Source: Nitrosomonas sp. Nm33 (GTDB taxonomy: Bacteria; Pseudomonadota; Gammaproteobacteria; Burkholderiales; Nitrosomonadaceae). From it: 64,000 bases of DNA. Shown here in pieces: positions 1 through 10,281 of this stretch; position 1 is the first letter of the stretch; the number at the start of each line of letters is the position of its first letter. The stretch covers positions 1-64,000 of the forward strand of contig NZ_FNPJ01000007.1 of NCBI RefSeq assembly GCF_900107265.1, in the 5' to 3' direction. The translations under genes and the position numbers were made by a program. Below the pieces are notes generated by a model that had not been told where the DNA came from, did not search any database, and saw nothing but the letters and a program-made list of their open reading frames with translations.

Positions 1-98
1 AGTGATCTTGTGTTTTCTCCGATGGCGCACTTGAATGCCTGCTTCTCTCATGAGTTTACGGATTTTGTAACGGCCGATTGGGTGGCCTCGCACAGCTA
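1..98 (-). pseudogene. IS3-family transposase (OrfB) fragment, truncated
   Basis: The minus strand reads without stops through a stretch containing GHPIGRYKIRKLMREAGI followed by a basic RHRRKHK tail. This matches the pre-catalytic part of IS3-type OrfB transposases, where a 'G-x-x-(I/V)-G-R-x-(K/R)-(I/V)-(R)-x-L-M-R' segment sits upstream of the DDE core. The N-terminal part is missing: going upstream in this frame, a stop appears near position 110 inside the neighbouring gene. The protein continues off the left edge, so it cannot be seen whether the catalytic core survives. I read it as a 5'-truncated insertion-sequence remnant. No terminal inverted repeat is visible. Confidence 0.6.
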
Positions 99-317
99 TT
101 AAACCATGTCATGCTGGTATTCCGGATGCCGTTCCACGAGAGGTCTAATCTCTTCGGCTCGCTCAGTCAGCTGTTGCAGAAAGTCGATATCCCTCTGTGA
201 CAATAGCTCTCCGCGGTCAACTCTTTCCTTGATTTCAAGGGCTCTTGGAAGCGTCATTTTCGTGAATCTCTCTAAAAGTGCCATCGCGACGCCAAGGTCT
301 TTCTCATTATCGGTCAT
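99..317 (-). CDS. small uncharacterised protein (72 aa)
   Basis: This is a 72-residue, highly charged, probably helical cytosolic protein with no signal peptide or membrane segment. I do not recognise the family. A strong Shine-Dalgarno (AGGAGG, about 6 nt before the ATG) supports a real gene and fixes the start. It lies 190 nt downstream of the 341-aa gene on the same strand and may share its transcript. Its stop codon abuts the IS3 transposase stub, so the insertion or its decay reached exactly to the end of this gene. The function is unknown. Confidence 0.55.
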   Translation of the reverse strand: MTDNEKDLGVAMALLERFTKMTLPRALEIKERVDRGELLSQRDIDFLQQLTERAEEIRPLVERHPEYQHDMV

Positions 318-506
318 GTTCTCCTCCTAATAATGGATTTAAAAAGATCACCCTGGTAGTCCTAGCTGGATAACCGTTGCGCCTGAATCATATGAGGCTT
401 TGTTCCAGCCAGTACCCTCACACGAGAGGTACAACACACCTCTTCCATTTTTTACAGTGGAAATGCACACCCTTATGATCAACTGTCATAGCACGCAGCG
501 TCATGC

Positions 507-1532
507 TTACAGGTAGCGCAGCGCTTCTCGCCAGACACTCGCTGGTTCGGGTATATCCGTTCGTGCAATATGTCCCAACAGTACGATCCCCCGTTCCCCC
601 GTTCCTGAAAAAATCTCAGTTAAAACAATTTCCTTTGACGGTACCGTTGATGAATCTTGAATCTTGATTCCCATGGAATCAAGGCGCAGCCGGATCTCAC
701 GAGATGCAAACCAGGCTGCAGGATGACTCAAAGTATCGATCACGCTTGCAAGACTCTCTTCCAGACCAAGATTATCGGTATGAAACTGTCCAAGTTCCCT
801 CTCGATTACCTCAATCTCCGCTTCCAAGGCAGCCAAGTCAGGATGCTGCTGCTCATGATCTGTCAGCATGGGATCGAGTCCCCAATTTCCTGCCTTCATG
901 GTATTGAGCTTTTGTTGCAGGAGATACCATTGACGATCTAACTCCCTCCGTTTGCTCCGTTCGCCCGCGATACGCTCCAGAGCCTTTTCGATCAGGAAAT
1001 CGAAGGCGCGTTTCTTAAGTTCTCGGCGGGTATCCAGCTCATTGCTGGTGGGTCCAAGATAACGATGATTCGAAAAATTAACGGTGACTTGCATCACCTC
1101 CCGGCGCAGAGTTTCACCCACAAGTTCTACCCCGAATACTTTATGCTCCTCCATCACCATACTCAGCAGACCGAAAATCTGCTCGGGAAAAGGTCCGGTC
1201 AAATCCGTCAGATAATTGCGTACAGTCTTGAAGTTGCCGAAAACTTCGCGCAGGTGGTCGGTCGAAACGAAGAACGCGCGTAAACACGAATCCTGACCAA
1301 ATGCTCGCGGACTGATTTCTATCGGCGCAGGCAAGGCATCAACAGTAGAAATTACATGATCGATGGTCAGTTCAACGGGTTGATGAAGCCGTTTCCGATA
1401 TTGCCCGATGGCACGGATACGTCGATCCGTACCATCTACCGCGCGCTCGATAGCTTTCTCGATCAAATCTTCAGGCAAACCTTTGTTCTGCTCGGATGTG
1501 CCTGTGAAAAGCGAACTCAGAAAACGCAACAT
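507..1532 (-). CDS. conserved hypothetical protein, coiled-coil rich (341 aa)
   Basis: This is a 341-residue soluble protein without a signal peptide. It is rich in charged helical stretches (for example EAEIEVIERELGQFH near residue 240), which suggests coiled coil. I recognise no catalytic motif and cannot assign a function. The start at 1532 follows a modest AGGCGA-like ribosome site. About 73 nt upstream is the predicted start of transcription from a copy of the ACGTG-N4-CACGT promoter module (1610-1653). This gene therefore probably belongs to the same regulon as the efflux and glycogen operons. It is the first gene of a unit that may also include the 72-aa gene downstream. Confidence 0.6.
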   Translation of the reverse strand: MLRFLSSLFTGTSEQNKGLPEDLIEKAIERAVDGTDRRIRAIGQYRKRLHQPVELTIDHVISTVDALPAPIEISPRAFGQDSCLRAFFVSTDHLREVFGNFKTVRNYLTDLTGPFPEQIFGLLSMVMEEHKVFGVELVGETLRREVMQVTVNFSNHRYLGPTSNELDTRRELKKRAFDFLIEKALERIAGERSKRRELDRQWYLLQQKLNTMKAGNWGLDPMLTDHEQQHPDLAALEAEIEVIERELGQFHTDNLGLEESLASVIDTLSHPAAWFASREIRLRLDSMGIKIQDSSTVPSKEIVLTEIFSGTGERGIVLLGHIARTDIPEPASVWREALRYL

Positions 1533-1609
1533 ACGTCGCCTGATTATAAAATTGTTGCTGTTTATAGGAAGATTAAACGCCCATTTTTAATAAGTCCTGC
1601 TATTCAAAT

Positions 1610-1653
1610 AGATTATTAGAATATGTAAGCTAAAAAAATACGTGCTAACACGT
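1610..1653 (-). promoter_or_regulatory. palindrome promoter module, copy 1 (341-aa gene)
   Basis: Read on the minus strand, a 14-bp palindrome ACGTGTTAGCACGT (1640-1653) is followed by exactly 23 bp, beginning with a T-rich tract, and then ATAATCT (1610-1616). With the hexamer AATAAT as the -10, the palindrome is centred near -41.5 and transcription would start near 1605. The same spacing occurs at four other places in the window. Confidence 0.7.
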
Positions 1654-1761
1654 AAGAATAAAAACGTTCCTTTGCTGGGTGAAATACGTTATTCGATTTG
1701 TAAATATATTCATGTTATTTAGCGCGGCCTGGATCAAATATTCTAGCTTTTGAGATTGAAT

Positions 1762-3417
1762 TTATGAGGAGATCTTTTTGAAGTGTCGATAGCGACGAAT
1801 CAGTTGATTGGTTGAACTGTCATGCCCGAGTGCAGGTTCTACCTTACTTTCAAGCTCCGGGATGATGCGCTGAGCCAGCACCTTGCCAAGTTCCACTCCC
1901 CACTGGTCGAATGGATTGATTCCCCAAATCGCGCCCTGGGTAAAAACTGAGTGTTCGTAGAGAGCGATAAGCTTGCCAAGTGCCTCCGGTGTGAGTCGCT
2001 GGGTAAGAATGGTATTGGACGGACGATTGCCCTCAAAGATCCGGTGTGGTACAAGCCAATCGGGTGTGCCTTCGGCCTTCACTTGTTCAATGGTCTTGCC
2101 GAAAGCCAAGGCTTCTGATTGAGCAAAGACGTTCGACAGCAGCATATCGTGATGCCGTCCAAGCGGGTTGAGTGTTTCAATGAAGGCGATGAAATCACAA
2201 GGGATAAGATTGGTTCCTTGATGAAGCAATTGGTAAAACGAATGCTGACCGTTGGTTCCCGGTTCGCCCCAATAGATTGGACTCGTGTTATAGGTAACCC
2301 GGGATCCATTAAGCGTAATCTGCTTGCCGTTGCTTTCCATCACCAATTGCTGCAGATAGGCAGGGAATCGCTTCAAGTACTGCTCATAGGGCAACACGGC
2401 AACAGCCTGGGTACCAAAGAAATCGGTGTACCACAATGTGAGCAAGCCCATCAGTACCGGGAGGTTGTTTTCAAACGGAGCCGTTCGAAAATGCTCGTCC
2501 ATCTGATGAAAACCATTCAGCATGGCCCGAAAGTTAGCCGGTCCGATGGCCAGCATGGTGGAAAGACCGATTGCTGAAGTCATGGAATAACGTCCACCAA
2601 CCCAGTCCCAAAATCCGAACATCTGCGCAGTATCGATGCCGAATTTAGCTACTTCCGCTGCGTTCGTCGAGACGGCGACAAAGTGTTTGGCGATAGACTT
2701 GGTGTCCCCACCGAAAGCGGCGAGCAGCCACTCTCGAGCCGTATGTGCATTCGTCATCGTCTCAAGCGTCGTAAAAGTCTTGGAAGAAACAATGAAAAGC
2801 GTTTCCGCTGGATCGAGATCGTGGACTGCTTCCACAAAATCAGTGCCGTCGATATTCGATACGAAACGGAATGTCATAGCCCGCTCGCTGTAATACTTCA
2901 ATGCCTCATAGGCCATTACCGGTCCCAGGTCTGAGCCGCCGATACCAATGTTGACGACGTTACGAATACGTTTGCCAGTGTGTCCCTTCCAAACACCGCT
3001 CCGCACGCGATCGGAAAAATCAGCCATCTTGTCGAGTACGGCATGTACTTGGGGCACCACGTTCTCACTGTCCACCACGATGGAAGCCTCCTTCGGAGCA
3101 CGCAGGGCGACGTGCAATACAGCGCGATTCTCAGTGATGTTGATCTTTTCACCGTTGAACATGGCGTCGATCCGTGGACGAAGTCCACTTTCTTCGGCCA
3201 GCTGCATGAGTAACTTGAGTGTTTCGTCGGTGACGAGATTCTTCGAGTAATCAAGGAAAAGACCCACCGCCTCAGCCGTCATGTGCTCGCCACGCTGGGG
3301 ATCATCTGCAAAGAGCGTTCGTAAATGGAGGTGACGAACTTGTTCATAATGAGCTGTCAGCGCTTTCCATGCATTACGTTCGGGGAGGGGTGGAATATTT
3401 CCTGTCATATTTGTCAT
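1762..3417 (-). CDS. pgi: glucose-6-phosphate isomerase
   Basis: Pgi interconverts glucose-6-phosphate and fructose-6-phosphate in the cytosol. Family motifs are clear: GIGGSDLGP (sugar-phosphate binding), the [13 protein letters not shown] loop, and the second family signature around [19 protein letters not shown] with the catalytic His. The product is about 551 residues, close to the 549 of the E. coli enzyme. I place the start at 3417, where AGGAG lies 9 nt upstream; the frame remains open for 14 more codons but has no ribosome site there. It follows pgm on the same strand with a 241-nt gap. In this locus it supplies fructose-6-phosphate for phosphoketolase. No copy of the palindrome module lies directly upstream. 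Confidence 0.95.
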   Translation of the reverse strand: MTNMTGNIPPLPERNAWKALTAHYEQVRHLHLRTLFADDPQRGEHMTAEAVGLFLDYSKNLVTDETLKLLMQLAEESGLRPRIDAMFNGEKINITENRAVLHVALRAPKEASIVVDSENVVPQVHAVLDKMADFSDRVRSGVWKGHTGKRIRNVVNIGIGGSDLGPVMAYEALKYYSERAMTFRFVSNIDGTDFVEAVHDLDPAETLFIVSSKTFTTLETMTNAHTAREWLLAAFGGDTKSIAKHFVAVSTNAAEVAKFGIDTAQMFGFWDWVGGRYSMTSAIGLSTMLAIGPANFRAMLNGFHQMDEHFRTAPFENNLPVLMGLLTLWYTDFFGTQAVAVLPYEQYLKRFPAYLQQLVMESNGKQITLNGSRVTYNTSPIYWGEPGTNGQHSFYQLLHQGTNLIPCDFIAFIETLNPLGRHHDMLLSNVFAQSEALAFGKTIEQVKAEGTPDWLVPHRIFEGNRPSNTILTQRLTPEALGKLIALYEHSVFTQGAIWGINPFDQWGVELGKVLAQRIIPELESKVEPALGHDSSTNQLIRRYRHFKKISS

Positions 3418-3658
3418 AATGAGAATCTCCTCTAATTTACTTTCTGTATAACGACGCAAATCAAAATGATCGGGTCTATTCGCTCATCCAGGATACGACG
3501 GACTCCTTTTGTTCCTTCTTCCAAGAGTTTGGTAGTTCAAGCATCAAATTCACGGGGTGGACAAGCGGTAGAAACACTCGTGCCATTACGCAGTTTTGCT
3601 CATCCGTTCTTTGGTAGACTTTGCAGGATGTTCAGCCTGAATGCTCTGCATTAAAGAA

Positions 3659-5305
3659 TTACAATGCGGTACTGACTGCATCGCTCACGATCTGCTGAGC
3701 CTCGTTCACAATTGCGTTGAGATGATCTTCACTCTTAAAGCTCTCTGCGTAGATTTTGTAAATGTTCTCAGTGCCGGAAGGACGAGCTGCGAACCAACCA
3801 TTGTCGGTCACAACCTTAAGACCACCGATGGAAGCGTTATTACCAGGCGCCCTGGTCAACTTCATCCGGATGAGATCGCCCGCAAGTTCTGGGGCTGTAA
3901 CCGCTTCTGGTGATAGTTTTGCAAGCTTCACCTTCTGCTCGGGTGTCGCAGGCGCGTCGATCCGCGTGTAATGCAGTGTGCCAAATTCAGACTGCAGCTC
4001 CTGGTAATGCTCGCCCGGATCCTTGCTCGTGCGAGCAGTGATCTCAGCTGCAAGCAAATCCATGATCAGACCGTCCTTGTCCGTAGTCCACACCGTTCCG
4101 TCCTGCCGCAGGAAGCTGGCTCCGGCACTTTCTTCGCCAGCGAAACAGAGCGATCCATTAAGCAAACCGGGAACAAACCACTTGAAGCCTACCGGCGTCT
4201 CGCACAGCTGGTAACCCAGCTTATTGACCACTCGATCAATCATGCTGCTACTGACCAGAGTTTTGCCAACAACCACCTGGTCAGACCATTTTCTATGAGT
4301 CAGCAAGTAGCGAATCGCTACCGCCAGGTAGTGGTTGGGATTCATCAATCCTGTAGACGGAACGACCACACCATGTCGATCGGCGTCAGGATCGTTGGCA
4401 AAGGCGATGCGATACTGATCTTTCAGGTCCAGAAGTCGGGCCATGGCATACGGACTGGAAGGATCCATCCGAATCTTACCGTCATGATCGACTGTCATGA
4501 ATGAGAATGCTGGATCAATTGTCGGGTTAACGACGGTAATATCCAGCTGATAGACAGCGTTAATAGGCTCCCAATAGGGTTCAGCAGCGCCGCCGAGCGG
4601 ATCGACGGCCAACTTTAAGCCAGCCGCACGGATAGCGTCCATATCGACAACATTGCGCAGATCTTCGACATAAGGCATCACGAAGTCATCCTGATGCGTC
4701 GTGGTTGCCTTGATGGCGGAGGCAAAGGATAGCCGCTTGACACCGATATTCCCTTGGCGCAATAGTTCGTTGGCTCTCTGCTCGACCCATTTTGTTACAT
4801 CGACGTCAGCAGGGCCGCCATGAGGTGGGTTGTACTTGAAACCGCCATCCTCAGGCGGATTATGCGAAGGCGTGATGACAATACCGTCAGCGAGTTGCTC
4901 CTTACGCTCCCGGTTATAAACGAGGATCGCCCGCGAGATAACCGGGGTGGGCGTAACACCGTCGTCTTTCTGGATGATCGTTGTTATGCCGTTGGCTGCC
5001 AGTACCTCCAGCGCGGTACGTTGAGCTGGTCCTGACAAGGCGTGCGTATCTTTGCCCATGTAGAGCGGGCCGTTGATACCCTGACCTTGCCGATAGTCAC
5101 AAATAGCCTGGGTAATCGCCAGAATGTGTGCTTCAGTGAATGATCCGTGCAGTGGTGAACCTCGATGCCCACTAGTACCGAAACTGACTAACTGTGCGCT
5201 ATCCACCAGGTCAGGCCGGCGCTCGTAATACTCACGCTCAAGTCTCGCCAAATCGATGAGTATCTCTTTTGTAGCCGGTTTACCTGCAGCTGGTGAAATC
5301 GTCAT
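3659..5305 (-). CDS. pgm: phosphoglucomutase (alpha-D-glucose specific)
   Basis: Pgm converts glucose-1-phosphate to glucose-6-phosphate. The 548-residue product matches E. coli Pgm-type alpha-phosphohexomutases. It has FGTSGHRGS near the N-terminus, the phosphoserine loop [11 protein letters not shown], the metal-binding loop DPDADRHG, and a C-terminal RPSGTEN phosphate-binding motif. It sits just upstream of pgi, so the pair converts the glucose-1-phosphate released by the nearby glycogen phosphorylase. The 277-bp AT-rich upstream region has a possible sigma-70-like promoter (TTTACT and TATACA elements), but no copy of the palindrome module. Confidence 0.95.
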   Translation of the reverse strand: MTISPAAGKPATKEILIDLARLEREYYERRPDLVDSAQLVSFGTSGHRGSPLHGSFTEAHILAITQAICDYRQGQGINGPLYMGKDTHALSGPAQRTALEVLAANGITTIIQKDDGVTPTPVISRAILVYNRERKEQLADGIVITPSHNPPEDGGFKYNPPHGGPADVDVTKWVEQRANELLRQGNIGVKRLSFASAIKATTTHQDDFVMPYVEDLRNVVDMDAIRAAGLKLAVDPLGGAAEPYWEPINAVYQLDITVVNPTIDPAFSFMTVDHDGKIRMDPSSPYAMARLLDLKDQYRIAFANDPDADRHGVVVPSTGLMNPNHYLAVAIRYLLTHRKWSDQVVVGKTLVSSSMIDRVVNKLGYQLCETPVGFKWFVPGLLNGSLCFAGEESAGASFLRQDGTVWTTDKDGLIMDLLAAEITARTSKDPGEHYQELQSEFGTLHYTRIDAPATPEQKVKLAKLSPEAVTAPELAGDLIRMKLTRAPGNNASIGGLKVVTDNGWFAARPSGTENIYKIYAESFKSEDHLNAIVNEAQQIVSDAVSTAL

Positions 5306-5582
5306 AACTCGTCTCCTTTGATAATATTCCGTCTAAAAAAACTGTGCACAAATTATCTTTTATATGCCTATAACATATTTTGCAATCGTAAGGTAACTGG
5401 AAAATTTACAATGTATAAAGAAAAGTAAACGCCCTTTTCCATCAGAAATTTAATCGCATAGTATTAAAATTAATTGTCATATGTGTTAATAAATCCAAAT
5501 TCCATGATTTATTTGGCATAAGATTATTGAATATCCTCCCATTTTTAAAATTTCTATAACGTAATGTTATTAAAACCATCAC

Positions 5583-7043
5583 CTATGGGGCCAGTAAATT
5601 TCCTTCTTTCACCGATTGCTCTCCCTTTAGCTGGGGTTCCGGAGCGAGCTGCTCAGCCTCATCGACCCAGCCACCGCCTGTCGCCTTGTAAACGTTTACG
5701 AGCTCAGTGTAACGATCAGCCTTCGAGCGTACTGCGGCAAGCTCTACATCGAAGAGCAGGTTCTCTGCGAAGAGTACCTCGAGATAACTCGCGTAACCAT
5801 TGTCAAATTTGGCCCGAGAGAGGCGAGCATATTCCTTAAGCGCCATGACGCGTTTCGCCTGAGCTTCGGCTTCCTCACGTTTCTTCACTGCTCCAATGAG
5901 TGCGTCATTCACTTCACGGAAAGCGTTTAGAATTGTCGCCTGATAAAAAGCAATCGCTTCGCGCTGGACTGCTTCGGCGGTTCTCACCTGCCCCGTGATG
6001 GCACCAAAAGTAAAGATCGGTCCTGCCAGCCCGGCAGCGACTGACCAGGTACTGGCTGGTCCCGTGAGGAAGTTGCCGAATGCGGTACTTGCCGAGCCAA
6101 GAAGACCCGTGAGCGTGATGGTAGGGAAGTATAACGACCTTGCCACTCCAACATTTGCGTTGGTAGCCACGAGATTCTGTTCCGCCTCCTGAATATCGGG
6201 TCGACGCTCAAGCAGCGTTGAAGGCAGATCTGGAGGAATTACCGGAGCAATGAGCTCATCAATAGTGTTGCCACGCGGGATAGAGTCGGGGTTACGGCCG
6301 AGTAGGATCGAGATAAGATTTTCCTGTGCAACGATCTGCTGCTCGATACCCGGAATTGTGGCAAGTGCGAGCTGGTATTGCGATTGTATTTGGGAGAACT
6401 CCGTCTGTGACACAACACCCCATTGGTAGCGGAGTTCAAAAATTCTCATTGTCTCTGCGTAGTTAGCTGCACTGGCGCGCGCTATCTCAAGCTGGCGATC
6501 AAGCGCGCGTAGGCCGATGTAACTTGCCGCAACACTTGTCACGACTGAAAGGATAACGCCCCTGCGGCCTTGCTCGCTCGCTAGTATTTGCGCTCGGGCT
6601 GCCTCACTCTGGCGTCGAATGCGTCCGAACAGGTCGATCTGCCATGACGCATTGAGAGCCGCCCGATAAAGCGAAAAGAAAGGGTCGCGACCTGGTGGAA
6701 GGACGGCTAACTTTTCCGTAGCGCGGTTTTGGCTAATGCTCGCGTTATAGCCGGTCTGTGGAAAGAATTGTGCACGGGTAGTATTCAACGCACCGATGAA
6801 CTGATCTACCCGAGCAGCTGCAGCCTGGATATCGCGGTTTTCACTCAACGCCGTTTCGATAAGTGCGTTAAGTGCGGGATCGCCAAACTGGGTCCACCAT
6901 CCGAAATTTGTAACTTCCGCTGCTTTCGGATAGTCAACTCGCCATTTCTCTGGCATCTCAATTGCCGGGCGTCGATAGTCAGGGCCCACCGCGCATGCAC
7001 TCAGTAAGGTAACTATGAACAAGGGAAGAATGACGTTGCGCAT
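5583..7043 (-). CDS. outer-membrane efflux channel lipoprotein (OprM/NodT family)
   Basis: This is the outer-membrane channel of a tripartite RND pump. The start at 7043 gives 486 residues and is supported by GGGAGG upstream; it lies one base past the stop of the RND gene. A lipoprotein signal with the lipobox LLSAC ends near residue 17 and is followed by AVGPDYRRP, typical of NodT/OprM proteins. Two OEP repeat regions with long helices follow, with the RRPDIQEAEQNL segment in the second half. As the third gene of a compact adaptor-pump-channel operon, it should span the periplasm with its two partners. Confidence 0.9.
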   Translation of the reverse strand: MRNVILPLFIVTLLSACAVGPDYRRPAIEMPEKWRVDYPKAAEVTNFGWWTQFGDPALNALIETALSENRDIQAAAARVDQFIGALNTTRAQFFPQTGYNASISQNRATEKLAVLPPGRDPFFSLYRAALNASWQIDLFGRIRRQSEAARAQILASEQGRRGVILSVVTSVAASYIGLRALDRQLEIARASAANYAETMRIFELRYQWGVVSQTEFSQIQSQYQLALATIPGIEQQIVAQENLISILLGRNPDSIPRGNTIDELIAPVIPPDLPSTLLERRPDIQEAEQNLVATNANVGVARSLYFPTITLTGLLGSASTAFGNFLTGPASTWSVAAGLAGPIFTFGAITGQVRTAEAVQREAIAFYQATILNAFREVNDALIGAVKKREEAEAQAKRVMALKEYARLSRAKFDNGYASYLEVLFAENLLFDVELAAVRSKADRYTELVNVYKATGGGWVDEAEQLAPEPQLKGEQSVKEGNLLAP

Positions 7044-7044
7044 A

Positions 7045-10000
7045 TTACTTATCCTCCCGTTTTGCTGGCAATCCCTCTTCGGAAACAGGAGCACGAACCG
7101 GAGCAGACACAGTCTCAGGTGTACTCTCACTCTCGTCATCATGCCCACCGCTTGCCGCTTTCTTGCTGGCAAACTTTGCACTGAGAGATTCCAGCAACCA
7201 GAAGAACAGCGGCACAAAGAAAATTGCAATTAGGGTAGATGCGAGCATTCCGCCGATCACACCGGTACCGATCGCGCGCAGGCTGTTTGCGCCGGGTCCG
7301 GTCGCGATTGCGAGCGGCACACAGCCGAGAATAAATGCAAATGATGTCATTACAATCGCACGCAATCTAAGCCCAGCTGCCTCAATAGCTGCCTCTCGGG
7401 CTGGCATACCATGACGAACGCGTTCAATGGCAAACTCGCAGATCAGAATTGCGTTTTTTGCAGATAAACCCACCAGCGTCACCAGACCAACCTGAAAATA
7501 AACGTCATTTTCCAGCCCGAGAACCCAGGTCAGCAGCAGTGCGCCCAGTACTGCGAAAGGAACTGTGAGCACCACTGCTATGGGAAGCGTCCACTTCTCG
7601 AACTGTGCGGCGAGCAGCAAAAACACCACGATCAGGCCAAAGATAAAAGCTGATGAGGAGGTGCCGCCCGCGCCTTTCTCCTCCAGTGCCTGCCCTGCCC
7701 AGGAATAAGCAAAGTCACCGGGCAGTGTTTCGTGCGCTACTTCCTCCATCACCCGGATCGCGTCTCCCGAGCTATAGCCTGGAGCCTGGCTGCCAGTAAT
7801 CTTTACTGCTGGGAAAGCGTTGAAGCGTGTCATCAGTTTCGGTGAAACAACATAGCGGGTTGTAATCAGCGCCGACAGCGGCACGTTAGCGCCACTCGAT
7901 GAGCGAACGTAGACTTTGCTGAAATCCTCCGGCCTTGCCCGGTAGTCCGCGTCCGCCTGAATAATAACGAACCACACACGGCTGAACAGCGAGAACTGCC
8001 CAGCCAATTGGGAGCCGAAATAAGCCTGCATGGTGTTAAAGACATCGGCTACGTGCACACCCAGCACTTCGGCCTTGTTACGGTCGAGATCGACGAAGAG
8101 CTGCTGGCTATTTGCGCTGAACGTCGTGTTCACTGCCTGCAATTCTTTGCGCTCACGCGCTTTTGCAAGAAACGCCTTGAGGGCAGCGTCCGTCGCACGC
8201 GGATCACCTGATCCGCGGTTCTGGATGTAAAATTCAAAGCCCCCAGTGGTACCCAGGCCTGGGATCGAAGGTGGATTAACAGCGAAGGCCCTACCATCCT
8301 TGAGTGCAGCGAATTGTGCATTGAGCCGCTTCAGTGTATCGAACGACAGCAGACTTGCGTCCTTGCGCTCTTCAAAGAGCTTCAACAGACCGAACATGAC
8401 CGCAGCGTTATTGTCCTGCTGACTGTCAACAAAGCTGTAGCCGTTCACCGTACCAACATCCTGTACTGCGGGATCCCGAAGAATAATCTGCTCCAGTTCC
8501 TGACTGAAGCGGCTCGTGACATTCAGACTCGCTGTATCGGAAACCTGGGTAAGCACAAAGAAATAACCCTGGTCCTCATCCGGCACAAAGCTTGCCGGCA
8601 GGATGCGAAACATCACCAGAATGCCGATCACCACAGCGCCAAATACGATGAGCGAAACCGGCCATAGTTGTATGACGCGGGCAACCCTGCCCAAAAACCC
8701 ATGCTGGAGAGACTCAAATCCATTTTCAAATGCCTGAAAGAAACGGTTCTTCTTGCCATGATGCGTCTTGATAATGATTGCAGCCAACGCTGGTGACAAT
8801 GTCAGCGCCATGATGCCCGAGATCACCATTGAGATGGCGATGGTGATTGCAAACTGCTTGTATAGTAGTCCGGTCATTCCACCGAGAAATGCAACCGGCA
8901 GGAACACAGCAAGCAGCACCAGCACGATCGAAATCAGCGCCCCTGCAATCTCTGTCATCGCCTCCTTTGCGGCAGCCAGTGGTGCGAGCCCTTTCTTGGT
9001 GATGTTTACCTCAACATTCTCGACCACCACGATGGCATCATCCACCACCAGACCGATTGCCAGGATCATACCGAACATAGTGAGCATGTTGACCGAAAAT
9101 CCGAACAGATACATGCCGACAAAGGTACCCACGATGGACACCGGTACTGCCAGGATTGGAATCACGGTTGCTCGCAGCGATTGCAGGAAGACAAACACCA
9201 CTAGAACCACCAGTACTACCGCTTCGAAGAAGGTATGCACCACCTTGTCGATCGAGTAAAGAGTGAACTGGCTGGTATCTAGTACGATCTTATAATCCAG
9301 GCCGCTGGGAAATTTCGCTTTCAGCTCCTCCATTTTCTTGCGCACACCCTTCGCGGTTTCAACTGCATTTACACCTGGCTGCTGATAGATGCCGATAGTT
9401 GTCGCAGTCTTGCCATTCATGCGGCTTGGCATAGAATAATCCCGTTGGGAAAGTTCGACTCGCCCAATGTCCTTAATGCGGACAATAGCGGCACCCTCTT
9501 TTGCAGTACGGACGATGATGTTCTCGAACTCTTCAGGCTTAGTGAGCAATCCCTGTGCTGTCACGACATACTGCTGCTCCACTGAAGGAGGCATCGGTGA
9601 AGCGCCGAGCAGGCCGATACCGAAGGTCTGGTTCTGGCTTTGAATTGCTGCACTCACCTCGCTTACTGTGATGCCAAGCTGAGCCATGCGATCAGGTCGT
9701 AACCACACACGCATCGCGATATCGGGCAGACCGAATGTCTTCGCACGATTAGCCCCAGGCACGCGCTTTAATTCGTCGAGCACATAAAGGTTGGCGTAGT
9801 TGGCAATGTAGGCGGCATCGTAGCGTTCATCCGGCGAATAAACCGATACCACCATCATGATACTAGGTGACTTCTTATCTACCGTGATTCCCTGCTCGAC
9901 TACCACCTTCGGCAACTGGGACATCGCCTGGCTCAGGCGGTTCTGCACGTTGACCTGATTGATATCCGGATTGCTGCCCTGATTGAACACGACGACGATC

Positions 10001-10269
10001 TGAACGTTACCGCTCGAGGAACTGGTTGAATAGAAATAGAGCAGATTATCCAATCCATTCAACTGCGCCTCGATGGGTGCTGCCACATTGTTTGCGATCA
10101 CCTCGGCGGTGGCACCTGGGTAGCGTGCGTCGATCGTGACCTGTGGAGGCGCCATGTCAGGATACTGCTCGATCGGTGAGACAGACATCGACACCGCACC
10201 AGCGAGTACGATCAGAATCGAGATGACTGTCGAGAGAATCGGTCGGTCAATAAAAAAGTGGGTGAACAT
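7045..10269 (-). CDS. RND multidrug efflux transporter (MexB/AcrB, HAE1 type)
   Basis: This is the inner-membrane proton-driven pump subunit, 1074 residues, the usual HAE1 size. It starts with the FFIDRPI segment and first membrane helix, followed by a large periplasmic porter domain. The proton-relay pair DD is in GLVVDDAIVVVENVE in TM4, near residue 405. A second porter domain and six more helices follow. The C-terminal tail after residue 1040 is charged and poorly conserved. It lies 12 nt after the adaptor gene and 1 nt before the channel gene, so the three are translationally linked. The substrate cannot be told from sequence; hydrophobic drugs or endogenous toxic metabolites are typical. 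Confidence 0.95.
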   Translation of the reverse strand: MFTHFFIDRPILSTVISILIVLAGAVSMSVSPIEQYPDMAPPQVTIDARYPGATAEVIANNVAAPIEAQLNGLDNLLYFYSTSSSSGNVQIVVVFNQGSNPDINQVNVQNRLSQAMSQLPKVVVEQGITVDKKSPSIMMVVSVYSPDERYDAAYIANYANLYVLDELKRVPGANRAKTFGLPDIAMRVWLRPDRMAQLGITVSEVSAAIQSQNQTFGIGLLGASPMPPSVEQQYVVTAQGLLTKPEEFENIIVRTAKEGAAIVRIKDIGRVELSQRDYSMPSRMNGKTATTIGIYQQPGVNAVETAKGVRKKMEELKAKFPSGLDYKIVLDTSQFTLYSIDKVVHTFFEAVVLVVLVVFVFLQSLRATVIPILAVPVSIVGTFVGMYLFGFSVNMLTMFGMILAIGLVVDDAIVVVENVEVNITKKGLAPLAAAKEAMTEIAGALISIVLVLLAVFLPVAFLGGMTGLLYKQFAITIAISMVISGIMALTLSPALAAIIIKTHHGKKNRFFQAFENGFESLQHGFLGRVARVIQLWPVSLIVFGAVVIGILVMFRILPASFVPDEDQGYFFVLTQVSDTASLNVTSRFSQELEQIILRDPAVQDVGTVNGYSFVDSQQDNNAAVMFGLLKLFEERKDASLLSFDTLKRLNAQFAALKDGRAFAVNPPSIPGLGTTGGFEFYIQNRGSGDPRATDAALKAFLAKARERKELQAVNTTFSANSQQLFVDLDRNKAEVLGVHVADVFNTMQAYFGSQLAGQFSLFSRVWFVIIQADADYRARPEDFSKVYVRSSSGANVPLSALITTRYVVSPKLMTRFNAFPAVKITGSQAPGYSSGDAIRVMEEVAHETLPGDFAYSWAGQALEEKGAGGTSSSAFIFGLIVVFLLLAAQFEKWTLPIAVVLTVPFAVLGALLLTWVLGLENDVYFQVGLVTLVGLSAKNAILICEFAIERVRHGMPAREAAIEAAGLRLRAIVMTSFAFILGCVPLAIATGPGANSLRAIGTGVIGGMLASTLIAIFFVPLFFWLLESLSAKFASKKAASGGHDDESESTPETVSAPVRAPVSEEGLPAKREDK

Positions 10270-10281
10270 AAAATCGCCCGC

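Noticed and set aside
5306-5582. Possible sixth promoter module upstream of pgm
   Set aside because: The region is AT-rich, but neither the ACGTG...CACGT palindrome nor a degenerate version at the right distance from a -10 was found.
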